Below, in pieces: positions 1 through 9,174 of a DNA stretch of 64,000 nucleotides; within the stretch, counting starts at the first letter, position 1; each line of letters opens with the position of its first letter. The position numbers and the translations under genes were made by a program. The DNA comes from Aerococcus sp. Its GTDB lineage: Bacteria > Bacillota > Bacilli > Lactobacillales > Aerococcaceae. The notes beneath the pieces were generated by a model. That model was not told the DNA's origin. It ran no database searches and was given only the letters and a program-made list of their open reading frames with translations. The DNA lies in the NCBI GenBank assembly GCA_030528285.1, contig JAUMZE010000002.1:94850-158849 (forward strand). The letters run 5' to 3'.

Positions 1-2582
1 TCGATACCGACGACAATGCGGATCAAACCTTCGAAGTTCACTTCGTTCATAAGACCGAACCAGTAACTCCTGACAAACCAGGCAATACGGACATGAATGA
101 ACTCGTTCATAAGGTAACCCAGACCGTTCATTACGTGGACAAAGATGGGAAACCAGTAGCGGATGACGTGACTGACGAAGTCACCTTCCAACGTGAAGGC
201 ACCCGCGACCTGGTAACCGGTGAAGTGACATTCGGCGACTGGGAAGCTGTTGACGATGACGATACGTTCGACGCGAAGAAATCACCAGTGATCGACGGTT
301 ACTACGCAGACCGCACGCAAGTAGATGCTTCGACCGTAACGGCTGACTCTGACAACCAAGAAATCAATGTGGTTTACAACAAACTTGGTAGCTTGATTCC
401 AGACGTCCCAGGCGTAGATCCAGTCCCATATCCAAATGACCCAACCGACCCAACGAAACCAGGTCAACCAGTCATTCCAGATATCCCAGGCTACACGCCA
501 GTGGATCCAAACACGAACAAACCGTTAACACCAGGGGAAGAGTATCCAATTGATCCTAATAAACCGGGTGAAGACACTCACATCCACTACGAGGCCAACC
601 AACAAAAAGCAACGGTGACCTATATCGATGACAAGACTGGTCAAACGATCCACACTGAAAATTTAATCGGCAAGGGTGGCACAAAGAGTGATTACACCAC
701 GGCGGACAAGATCGCAGAACTTGAACAACAAGGCTACGAACTTGTTTCGAATAACTTCCCAGCAGATGGGTTGACGTTCGATACCGACGACAATGCGGAT
801 CAAACCTTCGAAGTTCACTTCGTTCATAAGACTGTTCCAGTCACCCCAGATAAACCGGGCGAACCAGGGAAACCTGTTGACCCATCCAACCCAGATGGAC
901 CTAAATACCCAGACGGTACGGATGTCGACAGTCTCGTTCATAAAGTGACCCAAACGGTTCACTACGTAGACAAAGACGGCAAGAAACTGGCAGACGATGT
1001 GACGGATGAAGTCACCTTCGAACGGACCGGAACGGTTGACCTCGTGACTGGCGAAGTGACCTACACTGAATGGAAAGCGGTTGATGACGACGATACGTTC
1101 GACGCGAAGAAATCACCAGTGATCGATGGTTACTACGCAGATCGTGCACAGGTAGACGCTTCAACGGTTGAACATGATTCCGACAACCAAGAAGTCAACG
1201 TGACCTACAACAAGCTCGGTAACTTGGTACCAGATGCACCAGGCGTCGATCCAGTGCCATATCCAAATGACCCAACCGATCCAACAAAACCAGGGCAGCC
1301 AGTCATTCCGGATGTTCCTGGCTACACACCAGTGGATCCAGACAACAACCCACTGAAACCAGGGGACAAGTATCCAATCGATCCGAATAAACCAGGTGAA
1401 GACACGGATATTCACTACGTTCCAGATAAGGTTGAAAATGATCAAAAAGCAGAGGTTCACTTCATTGATGATGTGACGGGTAAAGACATCCACGTTGAAC
1501 ACTTAACCGGTAAACCCGGCACGACCAGCGATTACACCACGGCGGACAAGATCACAGAACTTGAAAAACAAGGCTACGAACTTGTGAAGGATAACTACCC
1601 AGCAGATGGTCTCGTCTTCGACAACGATGACAATGCGGATCAAATGATTGAAGTTCACTTCAAACATAAGACTGTACCTGTGACTCCAGATAAACCGGGC
1701 GAACCAGGGAAACCTGTTGACCCATCCAACCCAGATGGACCTAAATATCCAGACGGCACGGACGTTAACAGCCTCGTACATAAAGTGACCCAAACGATTC
1801 ATTACGTGGATCAAAACGGCAACAAGCTGGCAGACGATGTGACGGATGAAGTCACCTTCGAACGTACGGGTACCGTGGACCTCGTAACGGGTGACGTGAC
1901 CTACACTGACTGGAAAGCTGTGAACGACGACAACACGTTCGATGCGAAAGTTTCCCCAGTGATTAACGGTTACTATGCAGACCGCGCACAAGTGGATGCA
2001 GTGACGGTAACTGCCGATATGGATAACCAGGAAGTCAATGTCATCTATCACGCGATGGGACATTTGATTCCAGACGTACCAGGAGTGGATCCAGTGCCAT
2101 ATCCAAATGACCCAACCGATCCAACCAAACCAGGTCAACCAACCATTCCGAACGTTCCAGGCTATACACCTGTCGATCCAGATGGCAACCCACTCAAACC
2201 GGGCGACAAGTATCCAATTGATCCAGAAAATCCAGGTTCAGATACGCACATTCACTACGAACCAAACAAGGTCGTTCCTACTCCAGACGACAACAATGGC
2301 CACGTAGATGATAACTCTAATAACAACGGTCAAAATGATGGCGACAATAACCAAAACAATGGTGATAACGGCCAAAACAATGACCAAACGAGCCAAAGTG
2401 ACGAATCTAAACCAAATGCAGAAGCTGAAGAACAACAGTCAACAAATAAAGAGGACATGAACAAGTTGCCGCAAACAGGCGCAGCAACCGATCATAGCTC
2501 CCTCGTTGGTGGTGTATTGTTAGCTGTTGCAGGTGCGTTACAACTTGATGGTCTCTTCAAGAAACGCAAAAAAGAAGACTAA
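1..2582 (+). CDS. Mucin-binding (MucBP/Mub repeat) LPXTG surface protein, 5'-truncated by window edge
   Basis: The frame is open from the first bases of the window, so the gene begins outside and the ATG at 93 is only an internal methionine. What remains is about 860 residues. It consists of Mub B2-like modules (beginning LVHKVTQT...) followed by proline-rich linkers and MucBP modules (beginning KATVTYIDD). The third module lacks the MucBP half and runs into an Asn/Gln/Asp-rich wall spacer. The end is a sortase signal: LPQTG at about 2466-2480, a hydrophobic stretch, then KKRKKED. Proteins of this family are covalently linked to peptidoglycan by sortase A and bind mucus glycans; the exact ligand here is inference. 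The protein is very acidic. A terminator follows at 2621. Family and anchoring are secure; the full length is unknown. Confidence 0.93.
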   Translation, partial: DTDDNADQTFEVHFVHKTEPVTPDKPGNTDMNELVHKVTQTVHYVDKDGKPVADDVTDEVTFQREGTRDLVTGEVTFGDWEAVDDDDTFDAKKSPVIDGYYADRTQVDASTVTADSDNQEINVVYNKLGSLIPDVPGVDPVPYPNDPTDPTKPGQPVIPDIPGYTPVDPNTNKPLTPGEEYPIDPNKPGEDTHIHYEANQQKATVTYIDDKTGQTIHTENLIGKGGTKSDYTTADKIAELEQQGYELVSNNFPADGLTFDTDDNADQTFEVHFVHKTVPVTPDKPGEPGKPVDPSNPDGPKYPDGTDVDSLVHKVTQTVHYVDKDGKKLADDVTDEVTFERTGTVDLVTGEVTYTEWKAVDDDDTFDAKKSPVIDGYYADRAQVDASTVEHDSDNQEVNVTYNKLGNLVPDAPGVDPVPYPNDPTDPTKPGQPVIPDVPGYTPVDPDNNPLKPGDKYPIDPNKPGEDTDIHYVPDKVENDQKAEVHFIDDVTGKDIHVEHLTGKPGTTSDYTTADKITELEKQGYELVKDNYPADGLVFDNDDNADQMIEVHFKHKTVPVTPDKPGEPGKPVDPSNPDGPKYPDGTDVNSLVHKVTQTIHYVDQNGNKLADDVTDEVTFERTGTVDLVTGDVTYTDWKAVNDDNTFDAKVSPVINGYYADRAQVDAVTVTADMDNQEVNVIYHAMGHLIPDVPGVDPVPYPNDPTDPTKPGQPTIPNVPGYTPVDPDGNPLKPGDKYPIDPENPGSDTHIHYEPNKVVPTPDDNNGHVDDNSNNNGQNDGDNNQNNGDNGQNNDQTSQSDESKPNAEAEEQQSTNKEDMNKLPQTGAATDHSSLVGGVLLAVAGALQLDGLFKKRKKED
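102..2276 (+). repeat. Three long in-frame repeats of the mucin-binding protein
   Basis: Repeat units begin at 102, 933 and 1773, giving periods of 831 and 840 bp (277 and 280 residues). The linker at about 845-910 is almost base-identical to that at about 1685-1750, and the first 54 bases of the window are identical to 778-831, which shows that at least one further unit lies upstream. The last unit is shortened. Confidence 0.9.
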
Positions 2583-2620
2583 TTAACGTCTCCTACTCCT
2601 AGATATCAGTAGATGCAACG

Positions 2621-2658
2621 AAAGGGTGTTCTCTCTTAATGAGGGAACGCCCTTTTTG
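2621..2658 (+). terminator. Rho-independent terminator of the mucin-binding protein gene
   Basis: The arms AGGGTGTTCTCTC and GAGGGAACGCCCT pair with a few G-U pairs around a short loop and are followed by TTTTTGTG. Confidence 0.85.
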
Positions 2659-2696
2659 TGTGCAGTGATATATTTTATAGATGAATGCTCTTCCCA

Positions 2697-2729
2697 CAAA
2701 AAAAACGCGCCCCACAAAGAGTGAGACGC
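2697..2729 (-). terminator. Terminator of clpE
   Basis: On the minus strand a 9-bp stem (GCGTCTCAC with GTGGGGCGC, two G-U pairs) has a 5-nt loop and is followed by a run of eight T. It lies 18 bp after the clpE stop. Confidence 0.85.
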
Positions 2730-2746
2730 ATTCAATTCAAAGCAGA

Positions 2747-4993
2747 TTAGATATTATCCTCTGTTGCTTGATCAGTTGGAACCTCAGAACCGAAATTATC
2801 GACCACGATATCATGATCGGTATTGGTGTCGAAGTGGACGTAATGAAGATCTGGATTCTGCAGGTAGACGTCCGCCACTTGGTTTTCGATCTGATCCTGG
2901 ATGATGCGCCGCAATGGACGGGCACCGAGTTTCGGATCGTAGCCGAGCGTAACGAGCTGGTCCTTGACACTGTGGGTAACGCCGATCGTGATTTCCTGCC
3001 CCTTCAACATGTGATTCATACTATGAAGCATGAGATCCACGATGCTGATGAGTTCTTCCTTGGTGAGAGGTTGGAATTCGACAATCGCATCGAAGCGGTT
3101 GAGGAACTCAGGCTTGAAGTAATCGCCCAATTTATCGAGAACGGATTGATTCTTGCCTTGACTGGACGCACCGAACCCAACGCTGGCCTCCACACCTTGG
3201 CTACCCGCATTCGAGGTCATAATGAGGATCGTGTCCTTGAATGAAACGGTCCGGCCCTTCGAATCGGTGAGACGCCCATCTTCCATGATCTGAAGGAACA
3301 TGTTGAGGACATCTGGGTGTGCTTTTTCGACTTCATCGAGGAGAATCAATGAGTACGGATGACGACGCACTTGCTCAGTGAGCTGTCCGGCTTCCTCATA
3401 GCCAACATATCCTGGTGGGGAACCGATCAATTTCGAGACGGTGTGTTTCTCCATGTATTCAGACATGTCGAAGCGGATCATAGAATCGGTGGAGCCAAAC
3501 AGATCCATGGCGAGTTGACGCGCGGTTTCGGTCTTCCCGACACCAGTAGGACCAACGAAGAGGAAACTCCCAATCGGACGACCGCTCTGGTTGAACCCAA
3601 CACGGTTACGCCGAATCGCATTCGCAATCGTTTCGACGGCTTGGTCTTGCCCGATGACGTGTTGCTTGAGGTTCTTGTCGAGATCAACGAGGTGGGTTTG
3701 TTCGCTCTCTTGGAGGTCACCCACAGGAATGCCGGTCTTCTGTTCGACGAGCGCTTGAATATCACTGACATCAATCGTTGGCGTCTTTTCAGGAACACCT
3801 TCATTCTTCTCGCGCATTTCCTTGTATTTGTTCAGTTGATCGCGGTAGTAGGCCGCTTTTTCGTAGTCTTCGGAGTCCGTTGCCATTTCCTTGAGATGCT
3901 CGAGTTCATCAATTTGTTTCTCGAGCGTCTCCTTATCAATGAAAGGAATGGTGAGATTTTTCTTTGAGCCGGCTTCATCGAGGAGGTCAATCGCTTTGTC
4001 TGGTAATTGACGGTCGGTGATGTAGCGGTTCGAGAGGGTGACGGTCGCTTCCAGGGCGCGTTCGGTGTATTTCACATTGTGGTATTGCTCATACTTCGAC
4101 GAGATCCCCTTGATGATTTCGATCGCCTCGTCCACGCTCGGTTCATTGATCGTGATTGGCTGCAGACGACGAGCGAGGGCCGCATCTTTTTCAATGTTTC
4201 TAAACTCATTGAACGTGGTGGCCCCAATCAGCTGCATTTCCCCACGAGCGAGGGCTGGTTTTAGGATATTGCCGGCGTCCATGGAGCTACCCTCTGTACT
4301 ACCCGCACCGACAATTTCATGGATCTCGTCGATGAACAGGATAATCTCGTTGTTGGAGGTCACTTCATTGATCAGCTGCTGCATCTTCTCTTCAAACTGA
4401 CCGCGAATCCCGGTCCCTTGAATGATTGAGGAGACATCGAGGCTGATGACTTCCTTATGTTGAAGTTTCTGAGGGACTTCCTTGTTGACGATCTTCTGGG
4501 CAAGTCCTTCGACAACGGCTGTCTTACCAACCCCAGCTTCCCCAATAAGGACGGGGTTATTCTTATTTCGGCGATTGAGGATTTCAATCAGCTGTTGAAT
4601 TTCCTCATCACGGCCGATGACAGGATCATACCCACCTTTACGTGCCACCTCGGTCATATTATTGCCATATTGATCGAGGAGGCTGCCTTTGCCGTTCTGA
4701 CCATTCCTGCCACCATTACTGCCACCCATCTGTGGACGATTGATATTAGCAGCATCGAACCCACTGCGCTGCTGGAACTGACGAAAGATATTATCTAAGT
4801 CGCCCCAGCCACCGTTATAAGGGTTGTTGTCATTTGAGTAATTACTATTTTCAATGGTTTCTTGATCACTCTCTTTGCCGGTCACAACTTCATAGTAGCA
4901 GGGTTGGCACAAGTTAATGGCTTTCCGCTGTCCGTTGACATTCGCATACATGTGAATGGCGGCTTCGCGTTTGCCGCAACGTTGACATAGCAT
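2747..4993 (-). CDS. clpE: ATP-dependent Clp protease ATP-binding subunit ClpE
   Basis: A 748-residue class I Clp/Hsp100 unfoldase. The N-terminus carries the ClpE-specific zinc finger (Cys3, Cys6, Cys29, Cys32), then a Gly/Asn-rich linker. The first AAA+ module has Walker A GEAGVGKT at residues 151-158, a UVR/coiled-coil segment (near residues 355-395) separates the modules, and the second AAA+ module has GPTGVGKT and the C-terminal D2-small domain. It unfolds damaged proteins for ClpP in the cytoplasm. The ATG at 4993 is preceded by AAAGGAG at the right distance. It is monocistronic with its own terminator. A CtsR operator sits directly behind the -10 box, so heat-shock control by CtsR is expected. 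Confidence 0.97.
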   Translation of the reverse strand: MLCQRCGKREAAIHMYANVNGQRKAINLCQPCYYEVVTGKESDQETIENSNYSNDNNPYNGGWGDLDNIFRQFQQRSGFDAANINRPQMGGSNGGRNGQNGKGSLLDQYGNNMTEVARKGGYDPVIGRDEEIQQLIEILNRRNKNNPVLIGEAGVGKTAVVEGLAQKIVNKEVPQKLQHKEVISLDVSSIIQGTGIRGQFEEKMQQLINEVTSNNEIILFIDEIHEIVGAGSTEGSSMDAGNILKPALARGEMQLIGATTFNEFRNIEKDAALARRLQPITINEPSVDEAIEIIKGISSKYEQYHNVKYTERALEATVTLSNRYITDRQLPDKAIDLLDEAGSKKNLTIPFIDKETLEKQIDELEHLKEMATDSEDYEKAAYYRDQLNKYKEMREKNEGVPEKTPTIDVSDIQALVEQKTGIPVGDLQESEQTHLVDLDKNLKQHVIGQDQAVETIANAIRRNRVGFNQSGRPIGSFLFVGPTGVGKTETARQLAMDLFGSTDSMIRFDMSEYMEKHTVSKLIGSPPGYVGYEEAGQLTEQVRRHPYSLILLDEVEKAHPDVLNMFLQIMEDGRLTDSKGRTVSFKDTILIMTSNAGSQGVEASVGFGASSQGKNQSVLDKLGDYFKPEFLNRFDAIVEFQPLTKEELISIVDLMLHSMNHMLKGQEITIGVTHSVKDQLVTLGYDPKLGARPLRRIIQDQIENQVADVYLQNPDLHYVHFDTNTDHDIVVDNFGSEVPTDQATEDNI

Positions 4994-5107
4994 ACAGTCA
5001 CGCTCCTTTGTTATCGATTAGGTCAAACAATGGCGTTCTAGAGGGGTCCGACGTGAAAAGAGGATGGAATGCACCCGACTCATGCCTGGACGTCTGTCTA
5101 GAACATG

Positions 5108-5124
5108 TTTGACTAAATTTGACC
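5108..5124 (-). promoter_or_regulatory. CtsR operator of clpE
   Basis: On the minus strand this reads GGTCAAATTTAGTCAAA, two direct heptad halves matching the CtsR consensus (RGTCAAA, 3-nt gap, RGTCAAA). It lies immediately downstream of the predicted -10, where a repressor would block initiation. A lone half site GGTCAAA lies on the plus strand at 5021-5027. Confidence 0.85.
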
Positions 5125-5135
5125 TTACAACGTTT

Positions 5136-5164
5136 ATTATAGACCGTTTACGTACGACACTCAA
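5136..5164 (-). promoter_or_regulatory. Sigma-A promoter of clpE
   Basis: TTGAGT (5164-5159), a 17-nt spacer and TATAAT (5141-5136) on the minus strand. Confidence 0.8.
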
Positions 5165-5414
5165 GTGAAATGACTCCGGTTGGTCGAGGAGAGGAGGCTG
5201 TTTTATAGGTCCACGCGTTTCCAGGAGGGCGCATCCAAACTCATCACTTTAATATGAAGAAAAGGCGAGTTTACCCTAATAACATAGGCTAAGACTTGTC
5301 TAGAAAGCCCTTTTAGTGTTAAGCTTAGTCTGTAAACTTTGCGATCATTGCTGAGTCATGATGGCACAAGTCTCACTCTAGTAGTGAAAAAAGATATTGA
5401 AGGAGAGTATCAAT
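5165..5414 (+). other. Non-coding region upstream of ptsH
   Basis: No gene is visible here. The ptsHI promoter must lie in this stretch, but I see only a weak candidate (TTGTCT near 5298 with TAAGCT about 18 nt downstream). The ptsH ribosome site GAAGGAGAG is at 5399-5406. Confidence 0.4.
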
Positions 5415-5681
5415 ATGGAAAAGAAAGATTTTATCGTAACTGCAGAAACAGGTATTCATGCACGCCCAGCTACTTTATTAGTACAAACGGCAAGCAAATT
5501 TGAATCAGAAATCAAATTGGAATACAAAGGTAAATCTGTGAACTTGAAATCCATCATGGGTGTTATGTCTCTCGGCGTTGGCCAAGGTGCAGATGTAACC
5601 ATTACTGTTGAAGGTGACGACGAAGCGGACGCAATGAAAGCTATCGAAGAAACCATGAAAAATGAAGGGTTATCTGAATAA
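5415..5681 (+). CDS. ptsH: Phosphocarrier protein HPr
   Basis: 88 residues. It carries phosphate from enzyme I to sugar-specific IIA proteins of the phosphotransferase system. The active site TGIHARPA places the phosphohistidine at His15, and Ser46, the HPr kinase target used for carbon catabolite repression in Firmicutes, lies in LKSIMGVMS. The start at 5415 is chosen because it follows GGAGAG at proper spacing and gives canonical His15/Ser46 numbering; a TTG at 5397 is in frame but lies on top of the ribosome site. It forms an operon with ptsI one base downstream. Confidence 0.97.
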   Translation: MEKKDFIVTAETGIHARPATLLVQTASKFESEIKLEYKGKSVNLKSIMGVMSLGVGQGADVTITVEGDDEADAMKAIEETMKNEGLSE

Positions 5682-5682
5682 G

Positions 5683-7404
5683 ATGCAAGCATTGAAAGGA
5701 ATCGGCGCTAGCGATGGGATTGCCATCGCTAAAGCTTTTTTATTAGAACAACCTGATCTGTCTGTTGAAATTACCAAGTCTGGAGAAGGTAGCGAAGAAA
5801 TTAGTCGTTTGCATGAAGCGATTGAGCAGAGTCGCGACGAAATCCAAAAAATTAAAGCGATTGCGTCTGAACGTCTTTCTGAGGAAGAAGCAGAAGTCTT
5901 TGAAGCACATTTGACGATGCTCGGGGACCCTGAACTTATCGCCAGCTATGAATCCGCTATCAATGACGAAGGGTTGAACGCACAGTCTGCCGTTAAGAAG
6001 AGTGCAGATATGTTCATCCAAATGTTCCAAGCGATGGAAGACAATCCTTACATGCAGGAACGTGCCGCTGACGTAAAAGATGTGACGGATCGTGTCATTG
6101 CGCATTTGATCGGTGCTAAAATCCCTAACTTGGGTTTGATCAACGAGGAATCCGTGGTCATCGCCAACGACCTCACTCCAAGTGATACCGCACAGTTGAA
6201 CGACTACGTAAAAGGGTTCGTGACCGACGTGGGTGGACGTACCTCTCACTCTGCGATCATGGCGCGCAGCCTCGAAGTTGCAGCGGTTGTTGGGACTGGT
6301 GACGCCACCGCTCAAATTAACGACGGTGACACTGTGATTGTCGACGGTTTTTCTGGTGAAGTGATTATCAACCCAGACGAAGAAACTATCGCCAAATACG
6401 AAGCACAGGCTAAACAATTCGCTGAACAAAAACGGGAATGGGAAAAATTAAAAGATGCCCAATCACAATCCAAAGACGGGAAGACATTCACGATTGGTGC
6501 AAATATCGGTTCACCAAAAGACTTGCCTGGTGTCCATGAAAATGGCGCAGAAGCAGTTGGTTTGTACCGGACCGAATTCCTCTACATGGATTCTGATGAA
6601 CTGCCATCTGAGGAAGACCAATTCGAAGCCTACAAGAAGGTACTCGAAAGTCTTGACGGCAAGCAAGTCATTATCCGTACCATGGATATTGGTGGGGACA
6701 AACAACTCCCTTACCTTGCATTGCCACAAGAAATGAACCCATTCCTCGGCTACCGTGCAATTCGTGTCAGCTTGGATCAAGACCACATCTTCCGTACTCA
6801 ATTGCGTGCGTTATTGCGTGCATCCGCTTACGGACGTTTGGGCATCATGTTCCCAATGATCTCCAATCTGATGGAATTCCGCCAAGCAAAATCCATCCTA
6901 GAAGAAGAAAAAGCAAAATTAGTGGATGAAGGAGTTAAAGTCGGTGATGATGTCGAAGTCGGTATCATGATCGAAATCCCTGCAGCTGCCATCTTGGCTG
7001 ACCAATTCGCTAAGGAAGTGGACTTCTTCAGTATTGGAACGAACGACTTGATCCAATACTCCATGGCTGCGGACCGTTTGAATGAACGCGTTTCTTACCT
7101 TTACCAACCATACAACCCATCTGTTTTACGTTTGATCAAATTCGTGATCGAAGCTTCTCACAAGGAAGGTAAATGGACCGGCATGTGTGGAGAAGTTGCA
7201 GGCGACCAAACTGCGCTTCCAATTCTCGTAGGTATGGGCTTGGATGAATTCTCCATGTCTGCTACCTCCATCTTGAAATCCCGGAGCTTGATGGCACAAT
7301 TGACGGTTGCTGACTGCGAAGAACTCGCACGTAAAGCCGTTGAAGAATGCAAGACCTCTGATGAAGTTGAAAAGATGGTAGAAGACTTCAAACAAACCCT
7401 CTAA
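5683..7404 (+). CDS. ptsI: PTS enzyme I (phosphoenolpyruvate-protein phosphotransferase)
   Basis: 573 residues, the usual EI length. It transfers phosphate from PEP to HPr His15. The phosphohistidine motif [13 protein letters not shown] places the active His at residue 189, the classical position, which supports the start at 5683 over an in-frame ATG at 5662 that would overlap ptsH. The PEP-binding C-terminal barrel shows the GTNDLIQY and GMCGEVAGD signatures, the latter with the catalytic Cys. The start lies one base after the ptsH stop, so translation is probably coupled. A strong terminator follows at 7443. Confidence 0.97.
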   Translation: MQALKGIGASDGIAIAKAFLLEQPDLSVEITKSGEGSEEISRLHEAIEQSRDEIQKIKAIASERLSEEEAEVFEAHLTMLGDPELIASYESAINDEGLNAQSAVKKSADMFIQMFQAMEDNPYMQERAADVKDVTDRVIAHLIGAKIPNLGLINEESVVIANDLTPSDTAQLNDYVKGFVTDVGGRTSHSAIMARSLEVAAVVGTGDATAQINDGDTVIVDGFSGEVIINPDEETIAKYEAQAKQFAEQKREWEKLKDAQSQSKDGKTFTIGANIGSPKDLPGVHENGAEAVGLYRTEFLYMDSDELPSEEDQFEAYKKVLESLDGKQVIIRTMDIGGDKQLPYLALPQEMNPFLGYRAIRVSLDQDHIFRTQLRALLRASAYGRLGIMFPMISNLMEFRQAKSILEEEKAKLVDEGVKVGDDVEVGIMIEIPAAAILADQFAKEVDFFSIGTNDLIQYSMAADRLNERVSYLYQPYNPSVLRLIKFVIEASHKEGKWTGMCGEVAGDQTALPILVGMGLDEFSMSATSILKSRSLMAQLTVADCEELARKAVEECKTSDEVEKMVEDFKQTL

Positions 7405-7442
7405 GAAGAATCAATAACCCCTCTCTGTTGAGGACAATGAAT

Positions 7443-7475
7443 CGGCACAAGGATAACACCTTGTGCCGTTTTTTT
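7443..7475 (+). terminator. Terminator of ptsHI
   Basis: A perfect 10-bp stem CGGCACAAGG / CCTTGTGCCG with a 6-nt loop, followed by seven T. Confidence 0.93.
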
Positions 7476-7553
7476 CGTGTATACAAAAAAGTCCTTCCCG
7501 TGGTCCATGAATCAGTCAATGATCCTTAGCATGGGGAGGTTCACTCAAAATGA

Positions 7554-7748
7554 TTATACCTGATGATCCTTCTTCTGCAGGGCATATTGATACAGTTTTT
7601 CCGCATTCTTGAAGGAGGTATTATCCAATTTCGCTTCGTTCAATCGTAATCACTGAATCACGGAAGCAGTGACACCTGACCCCTTTGAAATTTGATAATC
7701 AGACTCGGAACGCTTGAGTAATGCTTCAATGGTTGCTCTCATATCCAT
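7554..7748 (-). pseudogene. Small HTH (XRE-like) protein gene interrupted by an in-frame TGA
   Basis: On the minus strand an excellent ribosome site (GGGAGGTGAGA) precedes ATG at 7748. The frame encodes MDMRATIEALLKRSESDYQ and continues to residue 32, meets TGA at 7652-7650, then stays open for 31 more codons (LRLNEAKLDN... AEKLYQYAL) to TAA at 7554. Both halves look like one 64-residue protein of the small lactic-acid-bacterial HTH type: the pattern YQISKGSGVTASVIQ, then a charged turn, then NAEKLYQYA. The TGA fits a CGA (Arg) to TGA transition. The function was probably DNA binding; it is now either lost or shortened to 32 residues. It stands alone, convergent with ptsHI. The HTH assignment is from pattern recognition only. 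Confidence 0.6.
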
Positions 7749-8086
7749 CTTCTCACCTCCCTCACACTCTATCCCACATGAAAAATCGCATGCAGTCAAG
7801 CCCATTAATAATCCTCTGATCACTTCTAACCTCATTTAGCGAAATGCCCACTGATATATCTACTTTTGGGTGTTCACTGCTGCCATTAAGAGACTCTCAC
7901 AAAAATATTTTTATAAACTTATAAATGAACAACCCTTGATAGCATCGCATTCTTAACGTCACTAGTGATTGAATCAGATTTAATCACAAAAATAATGGTT
8001 AAACTTTTTGGGAGAAATCTCGCCTATAGAGGTGTCGTTGGTACCGGTCAGACGACAAGAAAATTATCTCTAAGGAGGAGAAAATT
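7749..8086 (+). other. Non-coding region upstream of the DUF1659 cassette
   Basis: AT-rich and without a credible gene. It holds the ribosome site of the broken HTH gene at its left end, a weak sigma-A-like promoter (TTGAAT at 7969, spacer 16, AATAAT at 7991), and the strong ribosome site TAAGGAGGAG just before 8087. Confidence 0.4.
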
Positions 8087-8281
8087 ATGAAGACATTTGT
8101 ATCTGCGAAATTAACGATGGTGACTGAGGATGAAGCGACGAAGAAGAAAGGACGCCTCACGCTCGGACATGTGAGTGAAGCAATGAATGACGATCAGGAG
8201 AAAGCGGTACTAGATGCGATTGCACCCCTCATGAAGGATCCGGTCATTGAGAAGACCGAAACCCGCGTCTACAGCCTCTAA
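8087..8281 (+). CDS. DUF1659-type small protein
   Basis: 64 residues beginning MKTFVSAKLTMVTEDEA, with a conserved-looking centre around GRLTLGHVSEAMNDDQ. It fits the DUF1659 family of about 70-residue Firmicutes proteins of unknown function, which usually stand next to a DUF2922 gene, as here (24 bp gap). No membrane segment or signal peptide. A strong TAAGGAGGAG precedes the ATG. First gene of the cassette that continues with holin-like proteins and an endolysin. Family assignment is from recollection of its sequence pattern and pairing. Confidence 0.72.
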   Translation: MKTFVSAKLTMVTEDEATKKKGRLTLGHVSEAMNDDQEKAVLDAIAPLMKDPVIEKTETRVYSL

Positions 8282-8305
8282 TCAATCAGAAGGGAGTAAT
8301 GAATC

Positions 8306-8560
8306 ATGGCTACTACAACCACTAAACATCTAGAATTACAATTCCGTAACGACAAGAACCAATTGAAGAAAATCACACTGAACCAACCGAAACCCGATGT
8401 GAATGCAGATCAGGCGAAACAAGCACTGGAAACCATTCAACAAACAGGTGGATTCTTGGATGATGAGGGATTGAACCTCTATGCGACGGTGGAGGGAGCA
8501 GTCTATGTAACCCGCACCGTGGATGATATCTACCAAGCTGAACAACCAGAAGAGAATTAA
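8306..8560 (+). CDS. DUF2922-type small protein
   Basis: 84 residues, starting MATTTTKHLELQFRNDKNQ with the repeated-strand pattern of DUF2922 proteins (LELQFRN, KITLNQPKPDV, ALETIQQTGGF, GAVYVTRTVDDIYQ). Function unknown in any organism I know. The ribosome site AGAAGGGAG precedes ATG at 8306. It follows the DUF1659 gene closely and is probably co-transcribed. In other Firmicutes this pair is recalled next to sigma-factor and YvrJ-like genes, matching the sigma factor gene found 1.5 kb downstream. Confidence 0.72.
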   Translation: MATTTTKHLELQFRNDKNQLKKITLNQPKPDVNADQAKQALETIQQTGGFLDDEGLNLYATVEGAVYVTRTVDDIYQAEQPEEN

Positions 8561-8635
8561 TCATTTATTGATGTTGATTGAACAGCAATCTCCCCGCGCT
8601 ACTCTTTGTGGCGTGGGGGAGAAGGAGGTGACGAG

Positions 8636-8884
8636 ATGGATTTGATCACATTGGGTGGTTACGCGAGTGCATTGAGTGCCGTTATCAGCGTACTAGTCTT
8701 ACTATACCGCTTGTTTTCGGGGCTGGAACATCTACTCACAGACATCCAATTAATCGCACAAACCGTAACCTTACTTGAGGAAAAACAACACCAATTAGAA
8801 CAGGAATTAACACGCCAGGCAGAGCGTTTAGACATCACGTTACAACAACTTCATCGTCCCATTGAAGGGGTGAAACAGGGATGA
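8636..8884 (+). CDS. Holin-like small membrane protein with coiled coil
   Basis: 82 residues starting at the ATG after GAAGGAGGTGACGAG; an upstream in-frame start at 8606 lacks a ribosome site. One membrane helix (about residues 5-27, with a Leu/Val-rich core) is followed by a long amphipathic coiled coil rich in Gln, Glu and Leu. The layout resembles BhlA/UviB-type or haemolysin XhlA-type accessory lysis proteins, but I see no diagnostic motif. Its stop overlaps the next start (ATGA), so the two are translationally coupled. The role as a membrane partner of the holin is inference from context. Confidence 0.65.
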   Translation: MDLITLGGYASALSAVISVLVLLYRLFSGLEHLLTDIQLIAQTVTLLEEKQHQLEQELTRQAERLDITLQQLHRPIEGVKQG

Positions 8885-9174
8885 CTAATCAACAATATAA
8901 CCGTCTCAAATGGATGGTTGTGATCGCATTGCCTGCAACGATCGGTCTCATTCAGGGGATAGGAGAGATCCTAGAGTGGGAGTATACGACGATGACGGTT
9001 GAAATTATCAGTGTTATCACCGTATTTCTCGGGACCTTACTCCAGCAGTCAACGAAGAAGTATTGGAAGGAGTTACCACATGATCACACAAGAAGCGTTC
9101 ATCAAACAAGTCAAACGGATGCTAGGAACGATGCAGGGGGATCAGCGCCATCAGATGTTAGTGAGAGATTATAA
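8881..9174 (+). CDS. Phage Dp-1-type holin
   Basis: 97 residues starting MTNQQYNRLKWMVVIALPA. Two membrane helices (about residues 11-28 and 38-55) are followed by SSTKKY-like STKKYWKE and a polar tail, the layout of the Dp-1 holin family. Holins open the membrane so that an endolysin can reach the wall. The gene overlaps the upstream gene by 4 bp and the downstream endolysin gene by 95 bp in another frame, so the polar tail is encoded over the endolysin start. No other phage structural genes are nearby. Confidence 0.75.
   Translation: MTNQQYNRLKWMVVIALPATIGLIQGIGEILEWEYTTMTVEIISVITVFLGTLLQQSTKKYWKELPHDHTRSVHQTSQTDARNDAGGSAPSDVSERL

Noticed and set aside
282-2435. Long open frames on the minus strand inside the mucin-binding gene
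   Set aside because: They are Trp/Ile-rich mirror frames of the Pro/Asp-rich repeats, recur once per repeat and have no ribosome sites.
2681-3244. Plus-strand frame of 187 codons opposite clpE
   Set aside because: Complement of a conserved AAA+ module, no ribosome site, and it starts inside the clpE terminator.
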